DNA of 56,455 nt from Halieaceae bacterium UBA4452 (GCA_002389505.1 DGPA01000005.1:40620-97074); one strand, 5' to 3'. Positions 8,473-18,268 are shown, numbered from the stretch's first letter. Made by a program: numbers and translations. Notes: generated by a model from the sequence alone, not told the origin.

Positions 8473-9678
8473 TTAGAGCGCATTAAATGCTCGCACACAG
8501 TCCTGTTGAATGTCACTAATATGCTCAAGTCCAACCGCTATACGAATCAGGCCACTACTGATACCTGCAGCCTGTCGCTGCTCACTACTCAAGCGCCCAT
8601 GGGTTGTGGTAGCCGGATGCACAATAGTGGATTTTGCATCACCGAGATTGGCCGTGAGTGATAGCATCTGTGTGGCATTGATAAAGCGCCAAGCTTGGGC
8701 CTGTCCACCGGCGAGCTCGAAGGACAGAACGCCGCCGAAACCACTTTGTTGACGGCATGCAATATCGTATCCTGGATGATCAGGCAGGCCACAATAATGG
8801 ACCCTGCTGACCGGCGACTGCTCCTGCAACCACTCTGCTAAGGTCTGCGCATTATGGGAGTGCGCGTGCATCCTCAGTGACAAGGTTTCCAATCCTTTCA
8901 GAAACACCCAAGCATTAAATGAACTCATGGTAGGGCCGCAAGTCCGTAAAAAACTATTCACCTCTGCCATATCGGCTGCGTTACCCACCACCGCCCCCCC
9001 CATGACCCGTCCTTGGCCATCAAGATACTTTGTCGCCGAATGAATAATAATGTCGGCACCGTGTTTGAGCGGCTGCTGCAGCACTGGCGTACAAAAACAG
9101 TTGTCAACGACTAGACGAGCACCCGCCTCTCGAGCAATACCGCTTAAGCCCGCTATATCGGCAATTTCGCAAAGGGGGTTAGACGGTGTTTCACAATACA
9201 GTAACCGTGTCGTTGGCTTAACGGCATGGCGCCAAGCCTCGGTATTGTTGAGAGGTACAAAGCTGATATCAATGCCAAATTTGCTCAGGTACTTTTCAAA
9301 TAAGCCCAGAGTGCTACCGAATACGTCACGGGAACAAATAATATGATCGCCGGTATGCAAAAACGTCATGCACACAGAGAGGATCGCCGCCATACCCGAG
9401 GCGGTTGCCTCACACGCCTCACCACCCTCAAGCGCAGCTAATCGCTGGCAAAAGCCTCGCACTGTGGGGTTGGTATAACGCGAATAAACATTACTACCCT
9501 GCGCTTCGCTATCGCCCGAAAATCGGGCAGCTGCGTCTTCCGCCGAATCAAAAATGTAACTAGACGTCGTGAAGATGGGCTCACTGTGCTCGCCCTCCGA
9601 GGTTCGACAAATCCCGGCCCGAATGGCTCTCGTCTCAGGCATGGCATCGTCTAACCATTTTCCTCTATCTTGTGTCAC
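8473..9678 (-). CDS. metZ: O-succinylhomoserine sulfhydrylase
   Basis: A 401-residue PLP enzyme of the Cys/Met-metabolism family, forming homocysteine from O-succinylhomoserine and sulfide. The PLP-binding Lys is in SATKYLDGQGR at about residue 215, and the start of the domain, EHSEPIFTTSSYIFDSAEDA, is characteristic of this group. The choice of MetZ over MetB or MetC rests largely on gene order: in Pseudomonas metZ follows purF directly, and here it begins nine bases after purF. The start is GTG (9676-9678), with an in-frame ATG at 9639 as a less likely alternative. No SAM-responsive leader is visible because the gene has essentially no 5' untranslated region of its own. Confidence 0.9.
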   Translation of the reverse strand: MTQDRGKWLDDAMPETRAIRAGICRTSEGEHSEPIFTTSSYIFDSAEDAAARFSGDSEAQGSNVYSRYTNPTVRGFCQRLAALEGGEACEATASGMAAILSVCMTFLHTGDHIICSRDVFGSTLGLFEKYLSKFGIDISFVPLNNTEAWRHAVKPTTRLLYCETPSNPLCEIADIAGLSGIAREAGARLVVDNCFCTPVLQQPLKHGADIIIHSATKYLDGQGRVMGGAVVGNAADMAEVNSFLRTCGPTMSSFNAWVFLKGLETLSLRMHAHSHNAQTLAEWLQEQSPVSRVHYCGLPDHPGYDIACRQQSGFGGVLSFELAGGQAQAWRFINATQMLSLTANLGDAKSTIVHPATTTHGRLSSEQRQAAGISSGLIRIAVGLEHISDIQQDCVRAFNAL

Positions 9679-9687
9679 ACAGCGCCC

Positions 9688-11205
9688 CTATCCGTCATTG
9701 TGCAGGCCGACAACGCCGCCCTCTTGAGCGACCGCCTGCCGCAGTGCTGATCCCTCAGCGCGAGCAGCCTCAACGCTATTGAGATAGGCTTGATCAATGG
9801 TGCCCGCAGGGTAAATACCATCGAAAACTGACGATTCAAAGCCGTCAATCGCCTCGTTACCCTCGCGAGAACACTCCAGCAAATCCTCAAGGTCTTGATA
9901 GATCAACCAGTCGGCCCCTATCAGCCGACAAATTTCCTCAACATCACGACCGTGCGCTATGAGCTCAGTAGCGGCGGGCATATCGATACCATACACGTTG
10001 GGGAATCTCACCGGCGGTGCTGCGGAAGCAAAATAAACCTTACGGGCGCCCGAATCTCGCGCCATTTGGATAATTTGTCCACAGGTCGTTCCTCTGACGA
10101 TAGAGTCATCGACAAGCAAGACTATTTTATCTTTAAACTCCAATGGCACCGGGTTGAGTTTTTGACGGACAGATTTCGCACGCTGACTTTGGCCGGGCAT
10201 AATAAATGTTCGGCCGATGTAGCGATTTTTCATGAAACCCTCGCGAAACTTCACCCCCAGCTCATGCGCCACAGACTGACCGGCCACTCGGCTAGTGTCG
10301 GGAATAGGGATAACCACGTCAATGTCGTGGTCCGGTCGTTCTTTTAGTATTTTCCGGGCAAGGCGCTCCCCCTGACGCATTCGGGTTTTGTAAACCGACA
10401 CGCCATCCATCATCGAATCTGGACGGGCGAAATACACGTGCTCAAAAATACAGGGGACTAATCGGGGTGCCAGAGCACATTGACGGCGAATAAGCTTGCC
10501 CTCCTGAGTAATGTAAATACCCTCTCCGGGCGCAACATCGCCGAGTAATTCGAAGCCCTGTACGTCTAGCGCAACACTTTCAGAGGCGACCATATAATCG
10601 GTACCGCCCGTACTGCTCTCTCGCTCACCAATCACCAGAGGTCGAATACCATAGGGGTCTCGAAAAGCCAGTACACCATGATTTGCAATCATCGCAACCG
10701 CCGCATACCCCCCCTCGCAGCGGCGATGCACAGCCTCCACCGCGGCAAATATATCCTCGGACTCGGGGACTAATTTACCCAGTCGTTGCAATTCATGCGC
10801 AAACACGTTGAGAAGTACTTCTGAGTCTGAATCGGTATTTAAATGTCGAAGGTCACTTTGAAATAACTCCGCTTTGAGTTTGTCGGCGTTGGTGAGATTG
10901 CCATTATGTGCCAAGGCAATCCCGTAGGGAGAGTTAACATAAAAAGGCTGAGCCAGAGCGGTACCAGAACTCCCTTGGGTAGGGTAACGCACATGACCAA
11001 TGCCAAAGTTACCCAATAGTTGGGTCATATGATGGGTACGAAAGACATCGCGCACGAGTCCTTCACCCTTGCGCTGCAAGAACTTACCGTCTTTAAACGT
11101 CATAATGCCTGCAGCGTCCTGACCTCGATGCTGCAACATGGTCAGTGCGTCATAGATATCCGCGGCGACTTCTGAGCTACCAACCATACCAACTAGGCCA
11201 CACAT
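9688..11205 (-). CDS. purF: Amidophosphoribosyltransferase
   Basis: 505 residues. It catalyses the first committed step of purine synthesis, making phosphoribosylamine from PRPP and glutamine. The protein begins MCGLVGMVG, so Cys2 becomes the N-terminal nucleophile of the glutamine amidotransferase domain after Met removal. The PRPP loop VLLVDDSIVRGTT lies near residues 358-370 in the C-terminal phosphoribosyltransferase domain. The length is usual for the family. GGGAG upstream of the ATG supports the start. It lies 15 bases after cvpA, the classical cvpA-purF pairing. Confidence 0.97.
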   Translation of the reverse strand: MCGLVGMVGSSEVAADIYDALTMLQHRGQDAAGIMTFKDGKFLQRKGEGLVRDVFRTHHMTQLLGNFGIGHVRYPTQGSSGTALAQPFYVNSPYGIALAHNGNLTNADKLKAELFQSDLRHLNTDSDSEVLLNVFAHELQRLGKLVPESEDIFAAVEAVHRRCEGGYAAVAMIANHGVLAFRDPYGIRPLVIGERESSTGGTDYMVASESVALDVQGFELLGDVAPGEGIYITQEGKLIRRQCALAPRLVPCIFEHVYFARPDSMMDGVSVYKTRMRQGERLARKILKERPDHDIDVVIPIPDTSRVAGQSVAHELGVKFREGFMKNRYIGRTFIMPGQSQRAKSVRQKLNPVPLEFKDKIVLLVDDSIVRGTTCGQIIQMARDSGARKVYFASAAPPVRFPNVYGIDMPAATELIAHGRDVEEICRLIGADWLIYQDLEDLLECSREGNEAIDGFESSVFDGIYPAGTIDQAYLNSVEAARAEGSALRQAVAQEGGVVGLHNDG

Positions 11206-11220
11206 GGGCGTACTCCCACC

Positions 11221-11790
11221 TTAAAGCAACTCTTGGGACTCAAGAGTGGCATCCACTGTCTCTACTGGATTACTCTGGAGTACATCATCAACATTTTCAC
11301 TGAACCAATCCGCCATTACTTCCAGTATTGGCACCAGCTGAGCCCGATCCAGCCAATCCTCCTCGGAGTCTGGCAACATGCCTTTGAGCATCAAGGTAAC
11401 GACCATCATGATGACGAGGCCTCGAGCAATGCCAAATACAGCACCAAGAAATCGATTGCCAATGTTGAAGCCAGGTTGACGTAGCTGCCTAGCAAGCACG
11501 CTTCCCAACACGCTGAAAATAGCTAGAACACCGACAAAAACCAGCCCCCAGCCGACTAGGTAGCGCAGTGTTGCGCTATCACTCATTGCCAGCAGTGACG
11601 CAGCGAGAGGTTTGGCCAGTAAATTAGCGCCGATGAAAGCGCATACCCACCCCATTAACGACAAGGCTTCCCGCGCAAACCCCCGGACAATACCTAACAG
11701 CAGTGACGCCAGCACCACAGCCATAATCAACCAGTCAAGGCCATTAAATTGGCCTATCAACCTTGTTAGATCAGCTGTCACACTATTCAT
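11221..11790 (-). CDS. cvpA: CvpA family membrane protein
   Basis: 189 residues with four predicted membrane segments: about 18-36 (LIMAVVLASLLLGIVRG), 38-56, 77-98 and 112-135. The family is conserved upstream of purF; in Escherichia coli CvpA was first linked to colicin V production. Its molecular function is not settled, though it has been tied to envelope homeostasis. The ATG shares its first base with the preceding stop, a one-base overlap, and purF follows closely, so all three are likely co-transcribed. Confidence 0.92.
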   Translation of the reverse strand: MNSVTADLTRLIGQFNGLDWLIMAVVLASLLLGIVRGFAREALSLMGWVCAFIGANLLAKPLAASLLAMSDSATLRYLVGWGLVFVGVLAIFSVLGSVLARQLRQPGFNIGNRFLGAVFGIARGLVIMMVVTLMLKGMLPDSEEDWLDRAQLVPILEVMADWFSENVDDVLQSNPVETVDATLESQELL

Positions 11791-12416
11791 TATTGTTGCC
11801 CATAGCGCAAAATAGTGGCGTTAACCTCAAATAACTCATCGATAGTGGGCTTTAAATTAACTAATTTCGCCTGTTCAAGCTTCGGTCCAATTTGTATGCG
11901 CCATAAGGTTAGATCACCACGGGTGACCTTTCGAGAGAAAGCTTCGTATCCCTTGGCCTGCAGAGCCTTTACCAACTGTGTCGCGCGCTGGCGACTCTTT
12001 ACAGCCGCCACCTGCAATACCCAACTGTTGGGCAGGCCTTCAGCATTCAACTCAACGGCAGCGGGAGCCTTGCTTTCAGCGCTTGGCAGCTCAAATGTTC
12101 GTACATTAGGAAGTCGTGTAAGCCGTTCATCGAGAGATCGGCTATTTTCCTCTGTATCAGCTAAGTGCGTGTTTTCATCAGCCTCGATTTGTGGGCCTTC
12201 GTCAAATTTGGGTTCAATCAACAGTGGTTCAAGCTTAGCCCGGGGCGATTGGGGGCCCGCTAAGGGGCTCGCATCGATCACCGGAGGCGCCGGCGCCGCG
12301 GATAAGTTAATCGGTCTGTTCACGATAGGCTGAACAAAAATGATGGGCCAGAAAACCACCGCCAACCCCATGAGGAGTAAGGATCCGACAAGTCGCTGTT
12401 TACTTATAGGATTCAT
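11790..12416 (-). CDS. SPOR-domain cell division-associated protein (DedD-like)
   Basis: 208 residues from the ATG at 12416, which has GGAG nine bases upstream; a GTG at 12434 would add six residues. One membrane segment near the N terminus (LVGSLLLMGLAVVFWPIIF) is followed by a Pro/Glu-rich linker. The C-terminal SPOR domain (about 125-205) contains SWVLQVAAVKSRQRATQL and WRIQIGP. SPOR domains bind denuded peptidoglycan at the division septum. The position between folC and cvpA matches the DedD-like protein of Pseudomonas. The start overlaps the folC 3' end by 17 bases. Confidence 0.88.
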   Translation of the reverse strand: MNPISKQRLVGSLLLMGLAVVFWPIIFVQPIVNRPINLSAAPAPPVIDASPLAGPQSPRAKLEPLLIEPKFDEGPQIEADENTHLADTEENSRSLDERLTRLPNVRTFELPSAESKAPAAVELNAEGLPNSWVLQVAAVKSRQRATQLVKALQAKGYEAFSRKVTRGDLTLWRIQIGPKLEQAKLVNLKPTIDELFEVNATILRYGQQ

Positions 12417-13707
12417 TAACTTCAGCTCCAGCACTTAGCTGCGGGTTTGCGCCCAAAGAATGCTCATTAAACTGAGCAAGCAGTGCACCGACGGTCACAA
12501 AGGAACCAAATACCACAATGCGATCGTCAACCTCTGTGATCTCCAAAAGATACTGCGCGAGACCATCGATGGATTCGTAACAACGACTGTTACTTTTTTC
12601 TAGCAGCGCTTCTACCGAACTCGGTGATGCTGCCCGGCTGATACCCGTCAATGGTGGCAAATGCCAGTGATCAACCAATGGTCCGATTGCGGTGATCATA
12701 GCATGGAGTGGCTTATCCGACATGCCTGCAAACACCGCATGACAAGGCGTCTTACTCGGTGCAGCTTCTAAAGCAACGACTAACGCTGACACTGATTCCA
12801 GATTGTGGGCTACGTCACACCAAACGTCCCTCGCTCGCCAACAAAACCTCTGCTGCCTGCCTGCTAGCCGAACAGAATTCAAAGATTGGCGAGTAGTCTT
12901 GTGGGGATCATCGACGCCTAAAGAATGTAACGCAACCACTGCTGCCCCAAGGTTCTGAGGCTGCAAGCCCATCGGCACAGGCAACGTCACTACCCTTCCG
13001 TCGGGCATTGTCAGGATATTGTTAGTTAAGCGCCATTCGCTATTTATACAAAAAACATCAGCGCCAATCGCTTCGAGGGTAGGCCGAAGTGTCTCAGGCT
13101 GTTCTGATTCCGCTATGATTACCGGACGACCATTGCGCGCAACGCCAGCTTTTTCTATCGCGATCAACTCACGGGTATCCCCTAGCCACTCGATATGATC
13201 GAGTCCAATGCTCGTAATAACACAACCGTCCGCATCAATAATATTGACCGCATCCAGTCGTCCCCCCAAACCCACCTCAAGGATCTGCCAGGCTACACCC
13301 GCGCGCCTGAATAACCAGAGGGCTGCCAGGGTTGAAAATTCGAAATAGCTGAGAGAGATGTCACTACGCGCCACCTCTATAGCCCTGAATGCGGCAACAA
13401 TATCATCGTCTCCTGCGGGTTCACCGTTGATGACAATACGCTCGTTATAGCGCAGCAAATGAGGGGAGGTGTATAGACCAACGGCACCGGGTTGCGCACG
13501 CAGTAAAGCATCGAGTGCTGCCACACAGGTACCCTTGCCATTAGTCCCTGCGACGGTAATCGTTTTGCAGTGTGGGGCGAGCAAACCTAGACGATCGGCA
13601 ACCTCTCGAGTGCGCTCTAGACCAAGGTCGATCGTTTTTGGATGTTGTACCTCTAAATGGGCGAGCCATTTCGCCAGTACGGATTCAGTCATTGCCGTCG
13701 GCGTCAT
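12400..13707 (-). CDS. folC: Folylpolyglutamate synthase / dihydrofolate synthase
   Basis: 435 residues of the Mur-ligase superfamily, adding glutamate to dihydropteroate and folates in an ATP-dependent reaction. The ATP-binding loop TVAGTNGKGTCVA is at about residues 51-63, and the family pattern ITSIGLDHIEWLGDT with the metal- and folate-binding region follows near 170. The ATG at 13707 overlaps the 3' end of accD by 23 bases; an in-frame ATG at 13692 would still overlap. It sits in the accD-folC-SPOR-cvpA-purF order seen in many gammaproteobacteria. Confidence 0.95.
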   Translation of the reverse strand: MTPTAMTESVLAKWLAHLEVQHPKTIDLGLERTREVADRLGLLAPHCKTITVAGTNGKGTCVAALDALLRAQPGAVGLYTSPHLLRYNERIVINGEPAGDDDIVAAFRAIEVARSDISLSYFEFSTLAALWLFRRAGVAWQILEVGLGGRLDAVNIIDADGCVITSIGLDHIEWLGDTRELIAIEKAGVARNGRPVIIAESEQPETLRPTLEAIGADVFCINSEWRLTNNILTMPDGRVVTLPVPMGLQPQNLGAAVVALHSLGVDDPHKTTRQSLNSVRLAGRQQRFCWRARDVWCDVAHNLESVSALVVALEAAPSKTPCHAVFAGMSDKPLHAMITAIGPLVDHWHLPPLTGISRAASPSSVEALLEKSNSRCYESIDGLAQYLLEITEVDDRIVVFGSFVTVGALLAQFNEHSLGANPQLSAGAEVNESYK

Positions 13708-14620
13708 TCCTTACGGATGCATCACTTTCAAGGCTCTCAGATGAGGTCACAGGTGTATCCTCTGATTGGCCACCAGCAAACTTTGACAACAGCCGAGCAA
13801 TGGTATCGCGCATTTCAGCCCTAGGAACGATCATATCAATAGCGCCGTGCTCGAGCAGGAACTCGCTGCGTTGAAAACCTTTTGGAAGCTTTTGTCGAAT
13901 GGTCTGCTCGATGATATTTGGCCCAGCAAACCCCGCTCGAGCGTCGGGTTCAGCAATATTAATATCCCCCAACAGGGCTAAAGACGCCGAGACGCCACCA
14001 TAGATAGGATCAGTCATTACCGACACGTAGGGCAGCTTGTGGATCTTCATGCGCTCAATGACGGCCGACGTCTTTGCCATTTGCATGAGCGAGATGAGCG
14101 CCTCTTGCATACGAGCACCACCCGATGCTGAAAAGCACACCAGAGGAATACGCTCTTCTAGAGCCACACCCGCGGCTCGCGTAAACTTCTCACCTACGGC
14201 ATACCCCATCGAGCCTCCATGAAAATTGAATTCAAAGGCTACGGCTACTAACTGCGCCTCTTTGAGCTTACCTCGCATAGCGATTAGCGCATCTTTCTCA
14301 CCGGTGTTTTTTTGCGCGGCAGCCAATCGCTCCTTGTATTTACGCTTGTCTTTGAACTTGAGACGGTCTATCGGCTCCAGGTCAGCAAATAACTCTTGCC
14401 GCCCCTCTTTATCCAAAAATAGATCTAAACGCTGTCGGGCACCCATGCGCATATGGTGGCCACAGGTAGGACACACTTGCAGGTTCCGATCCAGATCAGG
14501 TTTGTAGTTCACGGCATCGCATTTGATGCACTTCTTCCACAGTCCTTCCGGAATACTAGCGCGCTTTGCGGCCTCATCCTTGCGTACACCGGATGGGAGA
14601 ATTTTATCAATCCAGCTCAT
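13685..14620 (-). CDS. accD: Acetyl-CoA carboxylase carboxyltransferase subunit beta
   Basis: 311 residues. With AccA it forms the carboxyltransferase that makes malonyl-CoA for fatty-acid synthesis. The N-terminal zinc ribbon is intact: Cys31, Cys34, Cys50 and Cys53 in CIKC and CPTC. The crotonase-like fold follows with FSASGGARMQEA and the glycine-rich SMGYAVGEKF. The ATG at 14620 (MSWIDKIL) is chosen because the family starts there; the longer reading begins at an unlikely TTG at 14635. The C-terminal tail is acidic and overlaps folC. Confidence 0.96.
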   Translation of the reverse strand: MSWIDKILPSGVRKDEAAKRASIPEGLWKKCIKCDAVNYKPDLDRNLQVCPTCGHHMRMGARQRLDLFLDKEGRQELFADLEPIDRLKFKDKRKYKERLAAAQKNTGEKDALIAMRGKLKEAQLVAVAFEFNFHGGSMGYAVGEKFTRAAGVALEERIPLVCFSASGGARMQEALISLMQMAKTSAVIERMKIHKLPYVSVMTDPIYGGVSASLALLGDINIAEPDARAGFAGPNIIEQTIRQKLPKGFQRSEFLLEHGAIDMIVPRAEMRDTIARLLSKFAGGQSEDTPVTSSESLESDASVRNDADGND

Positions 14621-14664
14621 AGCTGACCCCGTCAATTAGTCACGCAGAGTATACCTGCTCAAGG

Positions 14665-15492
14665 TTAGGCTGCGGAAGTCGCCTGATCTATCCCCCCGCG
14701 AATATCCACTAATAGCGTGATCGCCCTATCGATTGCCTCGGCTTCACTATGCCCCGCATGTATTGCTCTGGCCATCGTGTCGATGAGTGCACTGCCGACC
14801 ACAATACCATCCGCAATCGGTGCCAAACTGGCGGCAGAAACGGCATCTTTAATACCGAAACCGACAGCCACGGGTAACGAAGTGGACGCCCGGATAAGGT
14901 TCAAATGGTGGGTCACGTCAGCCACATCAAGATTGCCCGCTCCCGTTACGCCCTTCACAGCGACGTAATAAACAAAACCGCTAGCCCGCTCGGTGATTGT
15001 GCTGATACGCTCATCGGGCGTTGTCGGTGAGATCAGAAAAATATTATCGATAGCAACGCGCTTAAGCTCTTGGTTAAGGTTATCGACTTCCTCGGGGGGA
15101 AGATCGACGGTAATCAAGCCGTCTACACCAGCCCCCATACAGGCTTCGGCAAACAGTGCATGACCCATTCGCTCGACCGGATTGGCATAGCCCATGACGA
15201 CAATAGGTGTATCGATATCGTCTTGCCTAAACGCTGTTACAAGCCCCAATACATCGCGCAGAGACACCCCGTTCTCCAACGCACGCTCGTGTCCTTGCTG
15301 GATGACGGGTCCCTCAGACATGGGATCAGAGAACGGCACACCAATTTCTATAATATCTGCCCCCGCCTCCACCAAACGATGCATCAGGGGTACCGTGGCG
15401 CTGATCGATGGATCTCCAGCAACAATGTAGGGGATGAGGGCTTTTCTTCCTGACGCGTGCAGTGCCTGATAGCGTGCTTGTAAACGACTCAC
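14665..15492 (-). CDS. trpA: Tryptophan synthase alpha chain
   Basis: 275 residues. It splits indole-3-glycerol phosphate to indole, which is channelled to TrpB. The TIM-barrel signature is visible: PYIVAGDPS near 21-29, then the catalytic Glu49 in DIIEIGVPFSDP. The second acid of the classical pair (Asp60 in E. coli) is Glu here, in MSEGP at 58-62, a conservative change. The phosphate-binding region VAVGFGIKD is near residue 210. It lies nine bases behind trpB. The trpF-trpB-trpA grouping without trpEGDC suggests the remaining trp genes lie elsewhere. Confidence 0.95.
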   Translation of the reverse strand: MSRLQARYQALHASGRKALIPYIVAGDPSISATVPLMHRLVEAGADIIEIGVPFSDPMSEGPVIQQGHERALENGVSLRDVLGLVTAFRQDDIDTPIVVMGYANPVERMGHALFAEACMGAGVDGLITVDLPPEEVDNLNQELKRVAIDNIFLISPTTPDERISTITERASGFVYYVAVKGVTGAGNLDVADVTHHLNLIRASTSLPVAVGFGIKDAVSAASLAPIADGIVVGSALIDTMARAIHAGHSEAEAIDRAITLLVDIRGGIDQATSAA

Positions 15493-15501
15493 AACTTTTC
15501 C

Positions 15502-16722
15502 TTAAACAGTAATGCCTTCAAGGGCGGCAACAGTCAAAATATCTTTGTCGCCTCGACCTGATAAATTAACAATGATGTGCTGATCCGGGGACATCTGAGC
15601 CGCTAATTTTTCCGCGTAAGCTAGGGCATGCGCGGTCTCCAAAGCGGGCATGATGCCTTCCATGCGAGTCCATCGGTGGAATGCCGATAAGGTTTCGTCG
15701 TCGTTGGCAGCCACATAATTGACTCGCCCAATGTCCTTAAGCCACGAATGTTCAGGTCCAACGCCTGGATAATCGAGGCCCGCTGATACCGAATGCGTGT
15801 GCAAGATTTGACCATTGTCATCTTGCATTAAGTAGGTGCGATTACCATGCAATACGCCGGGTGTACCGGCGGATAGCGGTGCCGCATGTTCGCCCGTTTC
15901 AATCCCATGGCCGCCGGCCTCTACACCATACATCGCCACTGATTCGTCGGTTAAAAATGGATGGAATAAACCGATAGCATTCGAGCCCCCACCGACACAG
16001 GCAACCAACGCGTCGGGCAGTTTGCCGGTCATCGCCAGCGATTGATGCCGTGCCTCGCGCCCAATCACGCTCTGGAAGTCACGTACTAGCATAGGATACG
16101 GATGCGGGCCTGCGACTGTACCAATAATATAAAAAGTGTTGTCCACGTTCGTCACCCAGTCTCTGAGCGCTTCGTTCATGGCATCTTTCAAGGTGCGGGA
16201 GCCCGAGGTTACCGGAATGACCTCGGCGCCCAACAGCTTCATTCGATACACATTGAGTGACTGCCGCTGGATATCTTCTTCACCCATAAAAACATGACAG
16301 TCCATTCCTAAGCGCGCAGCCACTGTGGCACTGGCAACTCCGTGTTGCCCTGCACCCGTTTCTGCAATCACACGGTTTTTACCCATGTGCTTGGCGAGTA
16401 GTGCCTGGCCGATAGTATTGTTAACCTTATGGGCGCCGGTATGATTCAGATCCTCGCGCTTGAGGAAAATCCGCGCTCCACCGATATGATCAGACATGCG
16501 CGCGGCTTCATAAAGCGGCGAAGGCCGCCCTACAAAATGGGCTAGGTCTTCATCAAATTGACGCTGAAATTCGTCATCCTGCGCTAACTTCCGGTAAAGC
16601 ACTTCCAAATCAGCAAGGGCCGACATCAAGGTTTCGGCTACAAACTTGCCGCCAAATTCACCAAACCTGCCATGTTCATCGGGCACACTCGCATAACGTT
16701 GGGGGTCGTGTTTCGCCGTCAT
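15502..16722 (-). CDS. trpB: Tryptophan synthase beta chain
   Basis: 406 residues. This PLP enzyme condenses indole with serine. PLP Lys99 is in HTGAHKVNNT, followed by the substrate loop AETGAGQHG and the PLP phosphate-binding CVGGGSNAIG near residue 240. The C-terminal NLSGRGDKD is the usual serine-binding region. The start overlaps the trpF stop by four bases (ATGA), so translational coupling is likely. Length and motifs are normal. Confidence 0.97.
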   Translation of the reverse strand: MTAKHDPQRYASVPDEHGRFGEFGGKFVAETLMSALADLEVLYRKLAQDDEFQRQFDEDLAHFVGRPSPLYEAARMSDHIGGARIFLKREDLNHTGAHKVNNTIGQALLAKHMGKNRVIAETGAGQHGVASATVAARLGMDCHVFMGEEDIQRQSLNVYRMKLLGAEVIPVTSGSRTLKDAMNEALRDWVTNVDNTFYIIGTVAGPHPYPMLVRDFQSVIGREARHQSLAMTGKLPDALVACVGGGSNAIGLFHPFLTDESVAMYGVEAGGHGIETGEHAAPLSAGTPGVLHGNRTYLMQDDNGQILHTHSVSAGLDYPGVGPEHSWLKDIGRVNYVAANDDETLSAFHRWTRMEGIMPALETAHALAYAEKLAAQMSPDQHIIVNLSGRGDKDILTVAALEGITV

Positions 16723-17348
16723 TGTCGCTGTCCTTTTTTAGCCGTCCGAGCGGCATTGATGAAGCGGTGCATTTTGTCATGATCTTTAATACCCGGAGAG
16801 GATTCAACACCGCTACTGACATCGACACCGATGGGATTTACTGTGCGAATACCCTCCGCCACGTTAGCAAAATTCAATCCGCCCGCCAAAATGAGCGGTC
16901 GATTAAAAGACTTAGGAACCACAGTCCAGTCAAACTGAGTGCCGGTGCCGCCAAATTTTCCCTCATGCACGGCATCAACGAGGAACCCACGCGCCTTAGT
17001 GTAGCGGCTAGCCTCGGTAATCAAATCTGTGCCCGCTGCCGCGGGTAGCGCTCGAATATAAGGTATCGACCATTGTTCGCAAAATGCCGGTGTTTCATCT
17101 CCATGAAATTGCAATAAGTTGACCGGGACCGATGCTAATATTGTTTCAAGCTCATTGGCGGTGGCATTGACAAGCAGCGCTGTCACCGTCACAAAGGGCG
17201 CCAACTCGCGGCAAAGTACTTGGGCCTGATCAACAGACACCGCTCGCTGACTGCCTGACCAGAAGACTAAGCCAACGGCGTCTGCACCAAGCGCACTCGC
17301 TTTCTGAGCATCCTCAGGTCGTGTGATACCACAAATCTTTATTTGCAA
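16719..17348 (-). CDS. trpF: Phosphoribosylanthranilate isomerase
   Basis: 209 residues, an eight-stranded barrel isomerase of tryptophan synthesis. The catalytic Cys is Cys6 in KICGITRPEDA, and the acid Asp lies in FLVDAVHEGKFGGTG. The phosphate loop is formed by LAGGLNFANV and GVDVSSGVES. The start is TTG at 17346-17348, with AGGAAAAG seven bases upstream as the ribosome binding site. This rare start may keep expression modest. The gene overlaps trpB by four bases. Confidence 0.94.
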   Translation of the reverse strand: MQIKICGITRPEDAQKASALGADAVGLVFWSGSQRAVSVDQAQVLCRELAPFVTVTALLVNATANELETILASVPVNLLQFHGDETPAFCEQWSIPYIRALPAAAGTDLITEASRYTKARGFLVDAVHEGKFGGTGTQFDWTVVPKSFNRPLILAGGLNFANVAEGIRTVNPIGVDVSSGVESSPGIKDHDKMHRFINAARTAKKGQRQ

Positions 17349-17422
17349 CAGCTTTTCCTATGGACGCACCGCTCGGTGGTCGCGATTATAGCAAAGTAAT
17401 GCGCTTACCCTAGACTCAAATC

Positions 17423-18268
17423 TTACATTGTCCCCGACAAGAACGCTGGTCCGTCGGGGATGCTAGGCAAACCAAAACGCTCGGGATAATAAACTCCCAC
17501 CAAGTAAAGCCCTGCTCCCGATGCCGTGTCTGCGGCTTTAGATCTATCTTTGCCCGAGAGCAATTGTGCCATCCAGTCTACCGGTTTCAAACCGGCGCCA
17601 ATCAGCTGTAAACTGCCTGCGATATTGCGCACCATGTGCTGCAAAAAGGCGTTAGCAGTGATATCGATAATCACGAAATCTCCCCAGCGACTGACGTTGA
17701 GCTGCTGGATTTCACGAATAGGCGAGCTTGCCTGGCACTGAGCGGCTCGGAAAGCACTGAAATCCTGCTCTCCGATCATGACTTGGGCTGCCTCAGCCAT
17801 AAGCCGGCTGTCCAGGGGTCGACGATAGCTACTGACTTGGCCGTTGAGATGCGCCGAACGAATCGCCGTGTTCGCGATGATGTACCGATAACGCCGAGCG
17901 GTCGCCGAAAATCGCGCATGAAAGTCACCGCTTACCGACTGCGCCCAGTGCACACGGACAGTGGGGGGCAACAAGCTGTTAGTGCCTAACACCCAGGCTT
18001 TGGCATTGCGACCAACGGGATCGTCAAAATGAACAATTTGGCCAAAACCATGAACCCCTCTGTCGGTGCGCCCGGCACAATGGGTTCTAACAGGGCTATT
18101 GGCAATCTGAGTGAGCGCGTGCTCTAAACATTCCTGCACAGTGTCACACGACAAGTGCGGCTGGGCTTGCCAACCATGAAATGCAGATCCGTCATATTCC
18201 ACCCGCAGTGCTACGCGCGTGCCTGCCGACCAAATTTCCGTGGGAAAATGTTGATGCGTGTGGTTCAC
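17423..18268 (-). CDS. truA: tRNA pseudouridine(38-40) synthase
   Basis: 281 residues. TruA makes pseudouridine at positions 38-40 of the tRNA anticodon arm. The catalytic Asp69 is in CAGRTDRGVHGFGQ, and the family patterns VEYDGSAFHGWQ (about 24-35) and FLQHMVRNIAGSL (near 210) are present. The first about 18 residues are a short extension before the usual start, but the ATG overlaps the fimV stop in an ATGA arrangement, which supports it. trpF lies 74 bases downstream. Confidence 0.95.
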   Translation of the reverse strand: MNHTHQHFPTEIWSAGTRVALRVEYDGSAFHGWQAQPHLSCDTVQECLEHALTQIANSPVRTHCAGRTDRGVHGFGQIVHFDDPVGRNAKAWVLGTNSLLPPTVRVHWAQSVSGDFHARFSATARRYRYIIANTAIRSAHLNGQVSSYRRPLDSRLMAEAAQVMIGEQDFSAFRAAQCQASSPIREIQQLNVSRWGDFVIIDITANAFLQHMVRNIAGSLQLIGAGLKPVDWMAQLLSGKDRSKAADTASGAGLYLVGVYYPERFGLPSIPDGPAFLSGTM

